Shown: positions 8,361-17,156, numbered from the stretch's first letter. The stretch is DNA of 64,000 bases from an uncultured Eubacteriales bacterium (GCA_948467545.1 CAOKER010000012.1:1-64000); one strand, 5' to 3'. The notes: generated by a model from the sequence alone, not told the origin. Program-made: numbers and translations.

Positions 8361-10124
8361 TTATTTGAATCTCTTCTTTGCTGAATATGTCGTATGAAGA
8401 AGTTCATGAGCTTTATGTGAAAGAGGCTTACCGAGATAATCATCGTACAGCTGTTTAATCTGAGGATTGTTATGAGATTGTCTGATAACCTGACGTTCAT
8501 CCTCGCTGTAAAGCGCTTTTGCTCTCTTTTCCTTATAAGTATCAAGAATATCTATATCCTCATTCGGAAGGAAACAAGGCTTAACGTAAGGCTGACCGCC
8601 TCCTGCAACACAACCTCCGGGACATCCCATAATCTCAATAAACGCATATTTCGATGTTCCCGCACGAACTTCATCCATAAGGACTTTTGCATTCTTCATA
8701 CCGCTGGCAACAGCAACCCAAATCGTCTTGCCGCCTATTTCGATACCCGCTTCCTTAACGCCTTCAAAACCACGTACCTGTTCAAATTTGATAAGCTCGT
8801 GTTCCTTGCCGGTAAGAGAAAAATATGCGGTACGCAATGCAGCTTCCATAACGCCGCCGGTAACACCGAAAATAACTCCGGCTCCCGTATAATCTCCGAG
8901 AAGGTCACTGTCAAATTCCTCATCGGCGAGCGCGGTAAAGTTTATGCCGGAACGCTTGATAAGGTCTCCAAGCTCACGGGTTGTAAGAACGCAGTCGACA
9001 TCCTTAAGTCCGTTAGTAACAAGCTCTTCTCTTTCCTTTTCATATTTCTTGGCCGTACACGGCATAATTGAAACGACAAATATATTCTGCGGATTGATAT
9101 TGTTCTTTTCGGCATAATACGACTTAACAATAGCTCCGAACATTTCATGAGGAGATTTGCAGGAAGAAAGATGATCGAGCTGATCTCCGTAATAATACTC
9201 GGCATAGTTTACCCACCCCGGGGAACAGGATGTAATCATCGGCAGCACACCGCCGTTATTCATTCTGTCAAGAAGCTCGTTTGCCTCTTCCATAATTGTA
9301 AGATCAGCACCAAAATTTGTATCGTAAACCTTGTTGAAGCCAAGACGCCTCAGTGCAGCAACCATTTTCCCTGTAACAGGGGTGCCGATCTTCATTCCGA
9401 ACTCTTCTCCCAAAGCTGCGCGAACGGCAGGCGCTGTCTGAACAACAATAAACTTTCCTGCTTTCTTCGCCTCATCAAACTTGTCTATTTCGGATTTCTC
9501 CATCAGCGCACCGGTAGGACATACACTTACGCACTGTCCGCACATGATGCAGGGAGAATTTGCAAACGAACGGTTTTCCGCCGGAGCTACAATAGCCTTG
9601 AATCCGCGGTTTTCATAGCCGAGCACTCCAAGTCCATGTGCAGATGAGCATCTTGCTATGCAGCGTCCGCAAAGTATACATTTAGAAGTATCGCGGACAA
9701 TAGACGGCGTCAGCTCGTCCAAAGTAACAGGAGTTTTTTCACCCGTATACTTATCTTCCCTCGCGCCTGTGATTTTCGCGACGCGGAGAAGCTCGCAGTT
9801 TCCGTTCTTTGCACACTGCTGACATTTCATAGAATGATTTGAAAGAAGAAGCTCGACAGACGTTCTCCTTGCCTCGACAGCTCTCGGAGAGGATATTGTT
9901 ATTTCCATTCCTTCCGAAACAGGATATACACACGATGCCACAAGGCCTCTTGCACCGGTGGCCTCAACAAGACATACACGGCATGAGCCCTGATTACATT
10001 CGCCGTGATTATATGCACAGAGAGAAGGAATCTCATATCCGCACCGCTTTGCGGCCTCGAGAATCGTTATCCCATCTTCAACCTGATAGGGGTAACCTTC
10101 TATTTTTATATTGATTAGTGCCAT
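8361..10124 (-). CDS. hydA: [FeFe] hydrogenase catalytic subunit, NAD(P)H-linked multimeric type
   Basis: 587 residues. Order seen: N-terminal [2Fe-2S] ferredoxin domain (CNQGSCRVC), His/Cys cluster segment (SNHSMKCQQCAKNGNCE), two [4Fe-4S] motifs (CILCGRCIARC, CIMCGQCVSVCP), then the H-cluster domain with L1 TSCSPGW, L2 MPCTAKKYE and L3 GCPGGCVAGGGQP. Canonical L1 is TSCCPGW; the second Cys is Ser here. It oxidises or evolves H2 in the cytosol, with electrons shared through HydB/HydC (often bifurcating NADH and ferredoxin). Start ATG behind GGGGAGG, 18 nt after hydB. No maturase genes lie in the window. Confidence 0.93.
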   Translation of the reverse strand: MALINIKIEGYPYQVEDGITILEAAKRCGYEIPSLCAYNHGECNQGSCRVCLVEATGARGLVASCVYPVSEGMEITISSPRAVEARRTSVELLLSNHSMKCQQCAKNGNCELLRVAKITGAREDKYTGEKTPVTLDELTPSIVRDTSKCILCGRCIARCSSAHGLGVLGYENRGFKAIVAPAENRSFANSPCIMCGQCVSVCPTGALMEKSEIDKFDEAKKAGKFIVVQTAPAVRAALGEEFGMKIGTPVTGKMVAALRRLGFNKVYDTNFGADLTIMEEANELLDRMNNGGVLPMITSCSPGWVNYAEYYYGDQLDHLSSCKSPHEMFGAIVKSYYAEKNNINPQNIFVVSIMPCTAKKYEKEREELVTNGLKDVDCVLTTRELGDLIKRSGINFTALADEEFDSDLLGDYTGAGVIFGVTGGVMEAALRTAYFSLTGKEHELIKFEQVRGFEGVKEAGIEIGGKTIWVAVASGMKNAKVLMDEVRAGTSKYAFIEIMGCPGGCVAGGGQPYVKPCFLPNEDIDILDTYKEKRAKALYSEDERQVIRQSHNNPQIKQLYDDYLGKPLSHKAHELLHTTYSAKKRFK

Positions 10125-10142
10125 TACCGTTTTCCTCCCCGG

Positions 10143-12005
10143 TTATTCCTTAGAAATAGCTTTGAATTTGCAGGACGACATACACATACCGCACTTTATG
10201 CACTTTTCCTGATCAATTTCAAACGGAGATTTGATTTGTCCGGAAATTGCGGAAACAGGACATTGACGCGCACAGAGAGAACATCCCTTACACTTCGCAG
10301 GATCAATCTTATACTGCATAAGCTTCTTGCAAACCTTTGCAGGACATTTCTTATCCCGGATATGAGCAATATATTCATCTCTGAAATGTGTAAGCGTCGA
10401 TACAATCGGATTGGCAGACGTCTGACCGAGTGCGCAGAGAGAGTTTGTCTTTACTGTACGGGCAAGCTCTTCAAGCGCCGCAAGGTCCTCCATCGTACCC
10501 TTTCCTTCCGTAATTTTGGTCAGAATTTCAAGCATACGCTTCGTTCCGATTCTGCACGGCGTACATTTACCGCATGACTCGTCGCATATAAACTCCATAT
10601 AGAACTTTGCAACGTCGACCATGCAGTTATCCTCATCCATAACTATGGCGCCGCCGGAACCCATCATAGACCCTTTGGCAACAAGGTTATCAAAATCAAT
10701 AGGCTCATCAAGATACTCTGCTGTCAAACATCCTCCCGAAGGGCCTCCTGTCTGTATAGCCTTAAACTCTTTTCCGCCCGGAATTCCGCCGCCGATGTCA
10801 TAAATAAGCTCGCGGAGAGTTGTACCCATAGGTATTTCAACGAGTCCGACATTATTTATTTTTCCGCCGAGCGCAAACACCTTGGTACCCTTTGATTTTT
10901 CGGTACCGAATTTTGCAAATGCAGCCGCGCCGTTGCGCAGAATATACGGAACGCATGCAAGCGTTTCAACGTTATTGACAATTGTAGGCTTTTGCCACAG
11001 ACCTTTAACCGCCGGGAACGGAGGACGCGGACGCGGCATTCCGCGTTTGCCCTCAATAGAGTTCAAAAGAGCGGTCTCCTCTCCGCAGACAAATGCTCCC
11101 GCACCCAACCGGATATGTACATTAAAGCTGAATCCGGTTCCGAGAATGTTCTCTCCGAGAAGCCCTTCCTTTGTAGCCTGCTCAATTGCGATGCGCAGTC
11201 TTGAAACAGCTACAGGATATTCGGCACGAACATAAAAATATCCGTTTTTGGCACCGATCGCATAGCCTGCAATTACCATACCCTCAATGACCGCAAGAGG
11301 ATTCCCCTCAAGAATCGAACGATCCATAAATGCTCCGGGATCTCCTTCATCACCGTTGCAGACAACATATTTTTCATCATTGTCCTGATTATAAGCAAAC
11401 TGCCACTTTCTGCCCGTCGGAAATCCGCCGCCGCCGCGTCCGCGGAGCCCGGACGCAAGAATTTCATCAATAACCGCCTGACGTTCCATCGACAGAGCCT
11501 TGACAAGTCCGGAGTATGCACCGAAACCAAGCGCCTCGTCTATATTTTCGGGATCAATGGTTCCGCAGCCGTACAGCGCAATTCTATGCTGCTTCTTGTA
11601 AAAATTAATATCGTCCTGTTTCTGAACCTTCTCTCCGCTTGCAGGATCGACATACAGCAAGCGTTCGACAATCTCTCCGCCTACAATATCCTTATCGATT
11701 ATTTCTTCCACATCTTCAAGCCCTACAAGCCTGTAAAGCGTGTCCTCGGGGAATATCTTTACAAAGGGGCCCTGCGAACAAAATCCGAAACAACCGACCT
11801 GATTCACGGTAACCTTGTCCCCAAGTTTTCTCTCTTCTATGATTTTTTCAAACTTTTCTCTTATCTCTTTAGAATTTGAGGAAAGACATCCGGTACCTCC
11901 GCAAAGTACGATTGCACGTTTACCGCATGTTCCGTCAAATTTGCCGGCAAGATACCGAGAATTCTTTTCTATTCTCTGTCTGAGTTCTTCAGGTGTCTTA
12001 ATCAT
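10143..12005 (-). CDS. hydB: Hydrogenase flavoprotein subunit, NuoF-like (NADH:acceptor oxidoreductase)
   Basis: 620 residues. An N-terminal thioredoxin-like [2Fe-2S] domain (about 25-120, CGGTGCLSSNSK) precedes the NuoF core with the FMN/NADH glycine-rich segments GLRGRGGGGFPTGRKW and CNGDEGDPGAFMDRS. The [4Fe-4S] motif ESCGKCTPCRIG follows, then a C-terminal pair of [4Fe-4S] motifs (CKGCSLCARQCP, CIKCGMCMSSC). This domain order is typical of HydB of trimeric electron-bifurcating hydrogenases. It binds NAD(H) and FMN. Middle gene of hydC-hydB-hydA; the AAAGGA ribosome site is unusually far (about 16 nt) from the ATG. Confidence 0.93.
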   Translation of the reverse strand: MIKTPEELRQRIEKNSRYLAGKFDGTCGKRAIVLCGGTGCLSSNSKEIREKFEKIIEERKLGDKVTVNQVGCFGFCSQGPFVKIFPEDTLYRLVGLEDVEEIIDKDIVGGEIVERLLYVDPASGEKVQKQDDINFYKKQHRIALYGCGTIDPENIDEALGFGAYSGLVKALSMERQAVIDEILASGLRGRGGGGFPTGRKWQFAYNQDNDEKYVVCNGDEGDPGAFMDRSILEGNPLAVIEGMVIAGYAIGAKNGYFYVRAEYPVAVSRLRIAIEQATKEGLLGENILGTGFSFNVHIRLGAGAFVCGEETALLNSIEGKRGMPRPRPPFPAVKGLWQKPTIVNNVETLACVPYILRNGAAAFAKFGTEKSKGTKVFALGGKINNVGLVEIPMGTTLRELIYDIGGGIPGGKEFKAIQTGGPSGGCLTAEYLDEPIDFDNLVAKGSMMGSGGAIVMDEDNCMVDVAKFYMEFICDESCGKCTPCRIGTKRMLEILTKITEGKGTMEDLAALEELARTVKTNSLCALGQTSANPIVSTLTHFRDEYIAHIRDKKCPAKVCKKLMQYKIDPAKCKGCSLCARQCPVSAISGQIKSPFEIDQEKCIKCGMCMSSCKFKAISKE

Positions 12006-12048
12006 TTTATCTTAAGCCAATTCCTTTCATATATTATACAGAGTTTTT

Positions 12049-12525
12049 TCAGGCGTTCCTGTAGGATTCGATAATTCCGGAAACATCATTGACCGCTACC
12101 TTCGGATATACCTTACCGTTAATTGTGACCGCGGGCGCGATTCCGCATGCACCGATACATCTGAGCGCGTCGAGAGTGAACATTCCGTCATCAGTCGTTT
12201 GCCCCGGATTAATTCCAAGAAGCTCCGAGAACTTGTCTATTACATGACTTGCGCCCTTAACATAGCAGGCGGTTCCGAGACAGCAGCCGATTATATATTT
12301 GCCCTTAGGCATAAGAGAAAAAAACGAGTAAAATGTTACTACGCCGTATATCTCCGCAACCGAAATACCGGTTTTTTCGGACACGCGCTCCTGAACTTCA
12401 AGGGGTATGTATCCAAATTCATTTTGGATGTCACTGAGAATCATCATCAGCGGCGTGTTTTCATCGGCGTATTTTTCACATATTTCGTCGATTTTACACA
12501 GCGCCTTTTCCTGGATATGGGCCAT
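12049..12525 (-). CDS. hydC: Hydrogenase [2Fe-2S] subunit, NuoE-like
   Basis: 158 residues of the 24-kDa NuoE family: helical N-terminus, then a thioredoxin-like [2Fe-2S] domain with the four cluster Cys in CCLGTACYVKGA and CIGACGIAP. It relays electrons between HydB flavin and the other clusters. I place the start at ATG 12525 because TATAGGAGG lies 6-7 nt before it. The longer open frame to 12612 lacks a ribosome site and would add a non-family extension. First gene of the hyd operon; the promoter is at 12835-12863, leaving a ~300-nt leader. Confidence 0.93.
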   Translation of the reverse strand: MAHIQEKALCKIDEICEKYADENTPLMMILSDIQNEFGYIPLEVQERVSEKTGISVAEIYGVVTFYSFFSLMPKGKYIIGCCLGTACYVKGASHVIDKFSELLGINPGQTTDDGMFTLDALRCIGACGIAPAVTINGKVYPKVAVNDVSGIIESYRNA

Positions 12526-12790
12526 AAGAAACCTCCTATACATTCCTGTATATAATAAAATTAAATGAAAATGTTCCCACCGTTTTACGGAGAGAGCCGT
12601 TAAAGCGAACAACCGCCGCCGAAACGCTTTATGACAGGCTTTGTCTTACTGAATAGTATGCATCCTTATCCTAATAAATTCAAATCGGAAATATTCTCAT
12701 TTCAAATCTGCAACGTCGATTTCTCAACTTACAGCAAAATATCGCGAAAGAAAATATTAAAAGCTCTCCGCTCTGCAATGTGCAGACGCG

Positions 12791-12819
12791 AAAAAAGATG
12801 CGGACTGAAGTCTGCCGCA
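12791..12819 (-). promoter_or_regulatory. Early hairpin plus T-run in the hyd leader
   Basis: On the minus strand TGCGGCAGAC pairs with the downstream GTCCGCA (12819-12799, one bulge), followed immediately by TCTTTTTT (12798-12791). It begins about ten nt after the predicted start and looks like an intrinsic terminator placed at the very 5' end, so it may act as an attenuator. The rest of 12526-13161 holds no gene I can support. Confidence 0.45.
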
Positions 12820-12834
12820 TTACTTGTATCATTA

Positions 12835-12863
12835 ATTATATCACAATCAATCCGTTTTTGCAA
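12835..12863 (-). promoter_or_regulatory. Promoter of the hydCBA operon
   Basis: Minus strand: TTGCAA (12863-12858), 17-nt spacer, TATAAT (12840-12835). The -10 overlaps TTGTGATATAATTAATGA, which matches the Rex (NADH-sensing repressor) consensus TTGTTAA-N4-TTAACAA at 10 of 14 defined positions. Rex control is an inference. Confidence 0.75.
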
Positions 12864-12979
12864 TACTATTTTCTAAATATAAGCCGATTTTTCTTCCAAT
12901 TTTTTCCTTTTATGGATTTCATATGCAAAAAAAGACTTCTCATTTAAAATAAAGTTCACATTTTATTTACCCCATTGCC

Positions 12980-13008
12980 TTGAAAATTATTTCCCGATAG
13001 TTTAAATT
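12980..13008 (+). promoter_or_regulatory. Candidate promoter of the G5/3D protein gene
   Basis: TTGAAA (12980-12985) and TAAATT (13003-13008) with a 17-nt spacer; the -10 is weak. The leader to the ATG at 13162 would be about 145 nt. Confidence 0.45.
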
Positions 13009-13161
13009 GGAAACCGACAGGTTTTAATCAGCCTTATAAAAATTCATTTTTTCCGGCTAAACAGCCTAATATTTTATCAGTCCATCGCGCTGCCCGTCGG
13101 AAAAATTGAATCATCAGACATATTTTTTTATGCCTGAAATTCCGTAAAAAGGGGGGACCTG

Positions 13162-14382
13162 ATGAACCGAGTCACACCGATTGACGACGGAATATTTTTT
13201 GACAACAGCTTTCGGAAAGCCCTTCGCTCTCCGACGTACTCAATCTGCTATGTCAAGCGCAAATATTTATTTCGTCGAACCGAACCATATTCCGAACCGC
13301 AGGCAATGCTGTGCGATACGCTTTGCATTCCGGTTCGGGAAACAGGTCTGAGTTCTCTGAACGGTATTCTGCACCGCCGTAAAGTAACCGAAGCTCCGAC
13401 AGACGTAATTATGCCTGACCACTCCGGAGAAAAAGCGAAAAGGCGTACTGAAACCCGTAAACGGATCGGTATCCGCAATGTCTCTTTCGCAATTATTTAT
13501 TCGATTTTTGCTATATGTATTCTCTATACATGCATAAACCATATCAGTTCGGACTCTGATATAGGATTATCGCGGATCGTAACTCCAAATTCTTCTGAGT
13601 ATGAAACATCCGGCAAGGCATTCTCATTTTACAGTCCGACCGCATATATAAATCTTGAATGTGAATCGCTTGGAATCAACAATCTCGTCGCAGCACCTGC
13701 CGCGGCAGCGCGGGAATTTGTTAAAAGCCTTGGCCTTGGTTTCGACGATGACGACATTCTCAGCTGCGCCGACGATGTAATGGTCACCGACGGTATGACC
13801 ATCTCCGTCGACATTGTTGAGAGTGAAACAGTCGAAATTACCGCCGAGGTTCCGTTTTCCACTCAGACCACACACGTACAGACTATTCCGAAAGGAACAG
13901 TCAATATAATCGAAGAAGGACGAAACGGAAGCAGCGTCCAGCTTGTGAAGCAAACCTACATAAACGGAGAGCTTTCAAAGTCGGAGGTTATATCCGAAAC
14001 CGTCACGTCGGCACCGATACCGCAGATTTGCGAAGAGGGCGTGGGAGGAACCGTTACAATCGGAGGAAAATCCTACAGCTACTCTTATTACCGTGACGTC
14101 GAGGCCACTGCATACGGAGGTCCTGAATTTGAAAATGGCCGTACCAGCTCAGGAAAAGTAGTCGACGAGGGTATGATCGCCGTTGATCCCGATATTATAG
14201 CGCTTGGTTCAAGCGTCTATATAGCAGGAAAAAACGGTTACTCTATGTACGACGGTTTTTACAGGGCTGAGGATACCGGCGGACTGATAATCGGAGACCG
14301 CATTGACGTCTATACCGGCGGCGATATAAATGTTGCTATAAACTTCGGACGAAGAGCAATGCGCGTCTATATCTTTGAATAA
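13162..14382 (+). CDS. Membrane-anchored G5 and 3D domain protein (YabE/resuscitation-factor-like)
   Basis: 406 residues. A basic cytoplasmic N-terminal stretch of ~110 residues precedes one membrane helix (VSFAIIYSIFAICILYTCI, about 109-127). Outside, a G5-like domain (VEITAEVPFSTQTTHV ... YINGELSKSEVISET, about 225-290) is followed by a C-terminal 3D domain (VEATAYGGPE ... GMIAVDPDIIALGSSVYI ... AEDTGGLIIGDRIDVY). The three conserved Asp of 3D domains are present (VDPD, EDTGG, DRIDVY). 3D domains are double-psi barrels related to lytic transglycosylases, so a role in peptidoglycan turnover is likely. Strong AGGGGGG ribosome site. The long cytoplasmic N-terminus is unusual for YabE. Confidence 0.85.
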   Translation: MNRVTPIDDGIFFDNSFRKALRSPTYSICYVKRKYLFRRTEPYSEPQAMLCDTLCIPVRETGLSSLNGILHRRKVTEAPTDVIMPDHSGEKAKRRTETRKRIGIRNVSFAIIYSIFAICILYTCINHISSDSDIGLSRIVTPNSSEYETSGKAFSFYSPTAYINLECESLGINNLVAAPAAAAREFVKSLGLGFDDDDILSCADDVMVTDGMTISVDIVESETVEITAEVPFSTQTTHVQTIPKGTVNIIEEGRNGSSVQLVKQTYINGELSKSEVISETVTSAPIPQICEEGVGGTVTIGGKSYSYSYYRDVEATAYGGPEFENGRTSSGKVVDEGMIAVDPDIIALGSSVYIAGKNGYSMYDGFYRAEDTGGLIIGDRIDVYTGGDINVAINFGRRAMRVYIFE

Positions 14383-14393
14383 GATATTTTGAT

Positions 14394-14426
14394 ATATGAG
14401 ACATTCCTTATCGGAATGTCTCATAT
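14394..14426 (+). terminator. Hairpin after the G5/3D gene
   Basis: ATATGAGACATTCC (14394-14407) pairs perfectly over 14 bp with GGAATGTCTCATAT (14413-14426). Only a weak T-rich stretch follows (TAATTAAC). Confidence 0.6.
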
Positions 14427-14518
14427 TAATTAACTGCCTTTCTTTGTATATTCGCTTAAGAGAAAAGCAAAAAAGCGTCACATTTTATCAGATTATTCGG
14501 AAAGGAATGATTAAAGTT

Positions 14519-14779
14519 ATGAAACACAAATACAAAACGCGCGGCACATGCTCCTCGGAAATAGAATTCAGCCTCGACGGCAACATCGTTTCCGATATCG
14601 CCTTTACCGGCGGGTGCAACGGCAACCTTAAGGCAATTTCAAAAATTCTCGACGGTCAAACCGTTGAATTTATCGTAGACAAGCTTTCGGGAAATACCTG
14701 CGGATTTAAAAACACCTCCTGCGCAGACCAGCTGGCTTGCGCCGTAAAAAGCGCCTACGACGAGGAAAACGGTATATAA
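14519..14779 (+). CDS. TSCPD-domain protein (TIGR03905 family)
   Basis: 86 residues. Cys-rich motifs TGGCNGNLKAISKI and TSCADQLACAV match the TSCPD domain, a small family also found at the end of some ribonucleotide reductases. Stand-alone members have no established function; a metal or nucleotide-binding role has been suggested by association. The start is ATG 14519 (MKHKYKTRGTC), which sits at a suitable distance from AAAGGA; an ATG at 14507 almost touches that site and is less likely. It lies alone between two terminators or promoters. Confidence 0.85.
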   Translation: MKHKYKTRGTCSSEIEFSLDGNIVSDIAFTGGCNGNLKAISKILDGQTVEFIVDKLSGNTCGFKNTSCADQLACAVKSAYDEENGI

Positions 14780-14845
14780 TATGCATTCGGCAGCGGTTCT
14801 GTTTATGCAATTTTATTTTTGTGCAAAAAAATTATCAATATGTCA

Positions 14846-14874
14846 TTGACATTAAATACTCATTGTGCTAAAAT
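14846..14874 (+). promoter_or_regulatory. Promoter of the SGNH hydrolase gene
   Basis: TTGACA (14846-14851), 17-nt spacer, TAAAAT (14869-14874). The start is expected near 14882, about 70 nt before the ATG. Confidence 0.75.
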
Positions 14875-14953
14875 GTCACTCGAAAAGCGGAAAAAGTCAT
14901 TACATTAACCGCAAATAAATTTGTTTTCTGCTAAAAGGAAGGACATACCGATT

Positions 14954-15619
14954 ATGAAATCAAACAAAATCTTTGAACGCGAAGGCGCAGAATGGACAAA
15001 TTACTGGTGGGATGAAGCCGGTTTCTTCGACAGAGACAGAGTTGCCTGCATCGGCGATTCTATCACACACCATTATCGTCCCGAGGTTCAAAAGCTTTTA
15101 AATGACAGAAAAATTTCTGTCGACCAGATGGCGGGCTCACACTGTGCAGGAGATCCGGCATATATCGCAGGGCTTGAATATTTCTTTGGAATGCATCAAA
15201 ATTATCTTTACGATGTTATTCATTTTAATAACGGTCTTCACGGAGACTGCAATGATACAAAAATACCTTTTGACATCTACTGCCAGGGAATAAAACATGC
15301 AATTGCGGTAATCCGCCGTCTCCAGCCGCAGGCAAAGATCATAATAGCAACCTGTACTCATATGACCTACGGGCAGCCTGATAATTCAAAGCTTGACTTA
15401 GAAAGAAACGCTGTCGTTATGAAACGAAACGAATTCCTCAGACAGTTCGCCGCCGAAAACGGATATATGCTTAACGATCTTTTCCCTCTTGTTGCCGGCA
15501 AGGCCGAATATCCTCATATAGACGGAATTCATTTCGGGCCCGAAGGTGTAAACTTACTTGCTCACACGGTTGCAGATAAAATTCTTGAGGCGCTCGGACA
15601 AGAACCGCTTGACAAGTAA
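14954..15619 (+). CDS. SGNH/GDSL-family hydrolase
   Basis: 221 residues. Block I ACIGDSITHHY carries the nucleophile Ser, HFNNGLHGD the block III Asn, and HIDGIHFGPEG the catalytic Asp-His pair. The fold is that of GDSL esterases such as carbohydrate acetyl-esterases. No signal peptide, so a cytosolic substrate is likely. The start chosen is ATG 14954, with AAGGAAGG about 12 nt upstream; a TTG at 14921 would overlap that site. It is followed by a terminator and appears monocistronic. Substrate unknown. Confidence 0.85.
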   Translation: MKSNKIFEREGAEWTNYWWDEAGFFDRDRVACIGDSITHHYRPEVQKLLNDRKISVDQMAGSHCAGDPAYIAGLEYFFGMHQNYLYDVIHFNNGLHGDCNDTKIPFDIYCQGIKHAIAVIRRLQPQAKIIIATCTHMTYGQPDNSKLDLERNAVVMKRNEFLRQFAAENGYMLNDLFPLVAGKAEYPHIDGIHFGPEGVNLLAHTVADKILEALGQEPLDK

Positions 15620-15680
15620 AAATATCTTTACAAACATAAATAATATAAATTAAAAATTAAATTAAAGTTACATTAAATTA

Positions 15681-15757
15681 AAGCTCCGCATTTCAGCCGA
15701 TATAATTCTCAAAATAAATTTTATCGAATATTCACGGCTGACAAAAACGGAGCTTTT
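15681..15757 (+). terminator. Candidate terminator of the SGNH gene
   Basis: AAGCTCCG (15681-15688) pairs with CGGAGCTT (15748-15755) and an inner CAGCCG with CGGCTG (15735-15740). A short T run ends it. Confidence 0.5.
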
Positions 15758-15797
15758 ATCGTGAATCAAATCCGGCTCAGCGATATTCGGATTTGAC

Positions 15798-15850
15798 CGT
15801 ATTATCTTTATGTATTATCTTTATACTTGATGTATTATCTTTATACTTGG
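15798..15850 (+). repeat. 20-bp direct repeat abutting the efp promoter
   Basis: TGTATTATCTTTATACTTGA at 15811-15830 is repeated at 15831-15850 with one change, and a partial copy lies at 15798-15810. The array ends eight nt before the efp -35 box. Confidence 0.9.
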
Positions 15851-15857
15851 CAAATAC

Positions 15858-15886
15858 TTGACAAAAATATCCGCAGGTGATATAAT
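15858..15886 (+). promoter_or_regulatory. Promoter of efp
   Basis: TTGACA (15858-15863), 17-nt spacer, TATAAT (15881-15886): a full consensus match, with transcription expected from about 15893. Confidence 0.85.
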
Positions 15887-15942
15887 ATTAACATAGTATT
15901 TTTTTACAATAGATAACGATATGTTTTACGGAGGATAATCGT

Positions 15943-16500
15943 ATGGTAGTAGCCGGTGATTTCAAAAACGGCGTTACATTTGAAATGGACGGGAATGTGC
16001 TTCAGGTACTTGAATTTCAGCATGTTAAACCAGGTAAAGGCGCTGCATTTGTCAGAACTAAGCTCAGAAATGTAATTACCGGTGCAGTTGTTGAAAAGAC
16101 CTTTAATCCCACAGATAAATTTGAAAACGCTTATGTGGAGAGAAAGGACATGCAATATCTTTACAGCGACGGCGATCTCTATTATTTCATGGATATGGAA
16201 ACCTATGAGCAGCTTCCCATCGGAGAAGACAAGCTTTCGGATAATTTCAAATTCGTAAAGGAAAACATGATGTGCAAAGTTATTTCCTACAAGGGAAATG
16301 TTTTTGGGGTAGAGCCTCCTATGTTTGTGGAGCTTGAGGTAACCGACACAGAACCCGGCTTCAAAGGAGATACCGCTACAGGCGCTTCCAAGCCTGCAAC
16401 CCTTGAAACAGGCGCGCAGATCAAGGTTCCGCTGTTTATAAATATCGGAGACGTACTCCGAATTGACACCAGAACAGGTGAATATCTCGAAAGAGCATAA
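15943..16500 (+). CDS. efp: Translation elongation factor P
   Basis: 185 residues with the three beta-barrel EF-P fold. The tip loop [15 protein letters not shown] carries the conserved Lys that other bacteria modify, followed by [24 protein letters not shown] and the C-terminal signature around [25 protein letters not shown] binds the ribosome E site and relieves stalling at polyproline stretches. ATG behind ACGGAGG. It is probably co-transcribed with the CD1247-like gene 72 nt downstream. No EF-P modification enzyme is encoded in the window. Confidence 0.97.
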   Translation: MVVAGDFKNGVTFEMDGNVLQVLEFQHVKPGKGAAFVRTKLRNVITGAVVEKTFNPTDKFENAYVERKDMQYLYSDGDLYYFMDMETYEQLPIGEDKLSDNFKFVKENMMCKVISYKGNVFGVEPPMFVELEVTDTEPGFKGDTATGASKPATLETGAQIKVPLFINIGDVLRIDTRTGEYLERA

Positions 16501-16572
16501 ACGTTCGTCTGACGAAGATACTTTTTACGTTTTTTAAAACGCTTTTTCACGTTAGAAAGGTACGGTAATACA

Positions 16573-17013
16573 ATGAAACTTACAGAAAAGGCAGCCTATA
16601 TCAAAGGATTTATGGAAGGCATAAAATTTGACGATTCCTCTTCCGACGCAAACAAGCTTCTTGTAAAGCTGACGGAAATCGTTTGCGATATGGCCCGCGA
16701 TATAGAGGCGCTTGAGGAAAAAACAGACAAAACGAACGATTACGTTGAGGAGCTCGATTATGACCTCGGAGAGCTTGAAGAGCTTGCAGACCTCGCAGGT
16801 CTTTCAGATCGTGCAGATGACGACGATTGCTCTTGCGGATGCGATTGTGACGAGGACGATTATTGCTGCTGTGAAGACGGCGACGAAGATCTTTATGAAA
16901 TTGAGTGTCCGAAATGCCATGATAAAATATATGCAAGTGAGGAAATGATCAGCGATTCGCTCAAATGCCCTAACTGCAATGAAAGCATTGCAGATATTAC
17001 AACCGAGGACTAA
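16573..17013 (+). CDS. CD1247-type N-terminal domain protein with C-terminal zinc ribbon
   Basis: 146 residues. The first ~75 (YIKGFMEGIKFDDSSSDAN ... LEALEEKTDKTNDYVEEL) match the Clostridia-specific CD1247 N-terminal domain and are predicted coiled-coil. A short acid/Cys stretch (CSCGCDCDEDDYCCC) leads to a zinc-ribbon-like end with ECPKCHDKIY and KCPNCNESI. Function is unknown; location next to efp is common in this class as far as I recall, which I cannot check here. ATG behind GAAAGG. Terminated by the hairpin at 17044-17104. Confidence 0.82.
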   Translation: MKLTEKAAYIKGFMEGIKFDDSSSDANKLLVKLTEIVCDMARDIEALEEKTDKTNDYVEELDYDLGELEELADLAGLSDRADDDDCSCGCDCDEDDYCCCEDGDEDLYEIECPKCHDKIYASEEMISDSLKCPNCNESIADITTED

Positions 17014-17043
17014 TTGCTTAATTGCTGTACAGACAATTAAAAG

Positions 17044-17104
17044 CTTCGCCTGCGGTACTGTACTTATACACTGTATAAGTCTGTATCCCGTAAGGCGAAG
17101 TTTT
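17044..17104 (+). terminator. Terminator of the efp unit
   Basis: CTTCGCCT (17044-17051) pairs with AGGCGAAG (17093-17100), with an inner ACTTATACA/TGTATAAGT helix, followed by TTTTATTATTTT. Confidence 0.75.
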
Positions 17105-17156
17105 ATTATTTTATTATTTTATTATTTTATTATTTTATTATTTTATTATTTTATTG
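17101..17156. repeat. 8-bp microsatellite (ATTATTTT)n
   Basis: About seven uninterrupted copies of the octamer follow the terminator, then decay over 17157-17200. Slippage-prone; variable copy number between strains is expected. Apart from this, the terminator and the promoter at 17305, the gap 17014-17535 holds nothing recognisable. Confidence 0.95.

Noticed and set aside
12631..12876. 81-codon plus-strand frame upstream of the hyd operon
   Set aside because: It has no ribosome site and overlaps the mapped hyd promoter and hairpin; composition is not protein-like.
16540..16572. Third copy of the feoA/aroB leader element upstream of the CD1247-like gene
   Set aside because: It shares CTTTTTCACG and GAAAGGT only; the pairing GCGTGAA arm and the other two hairpins are missing.
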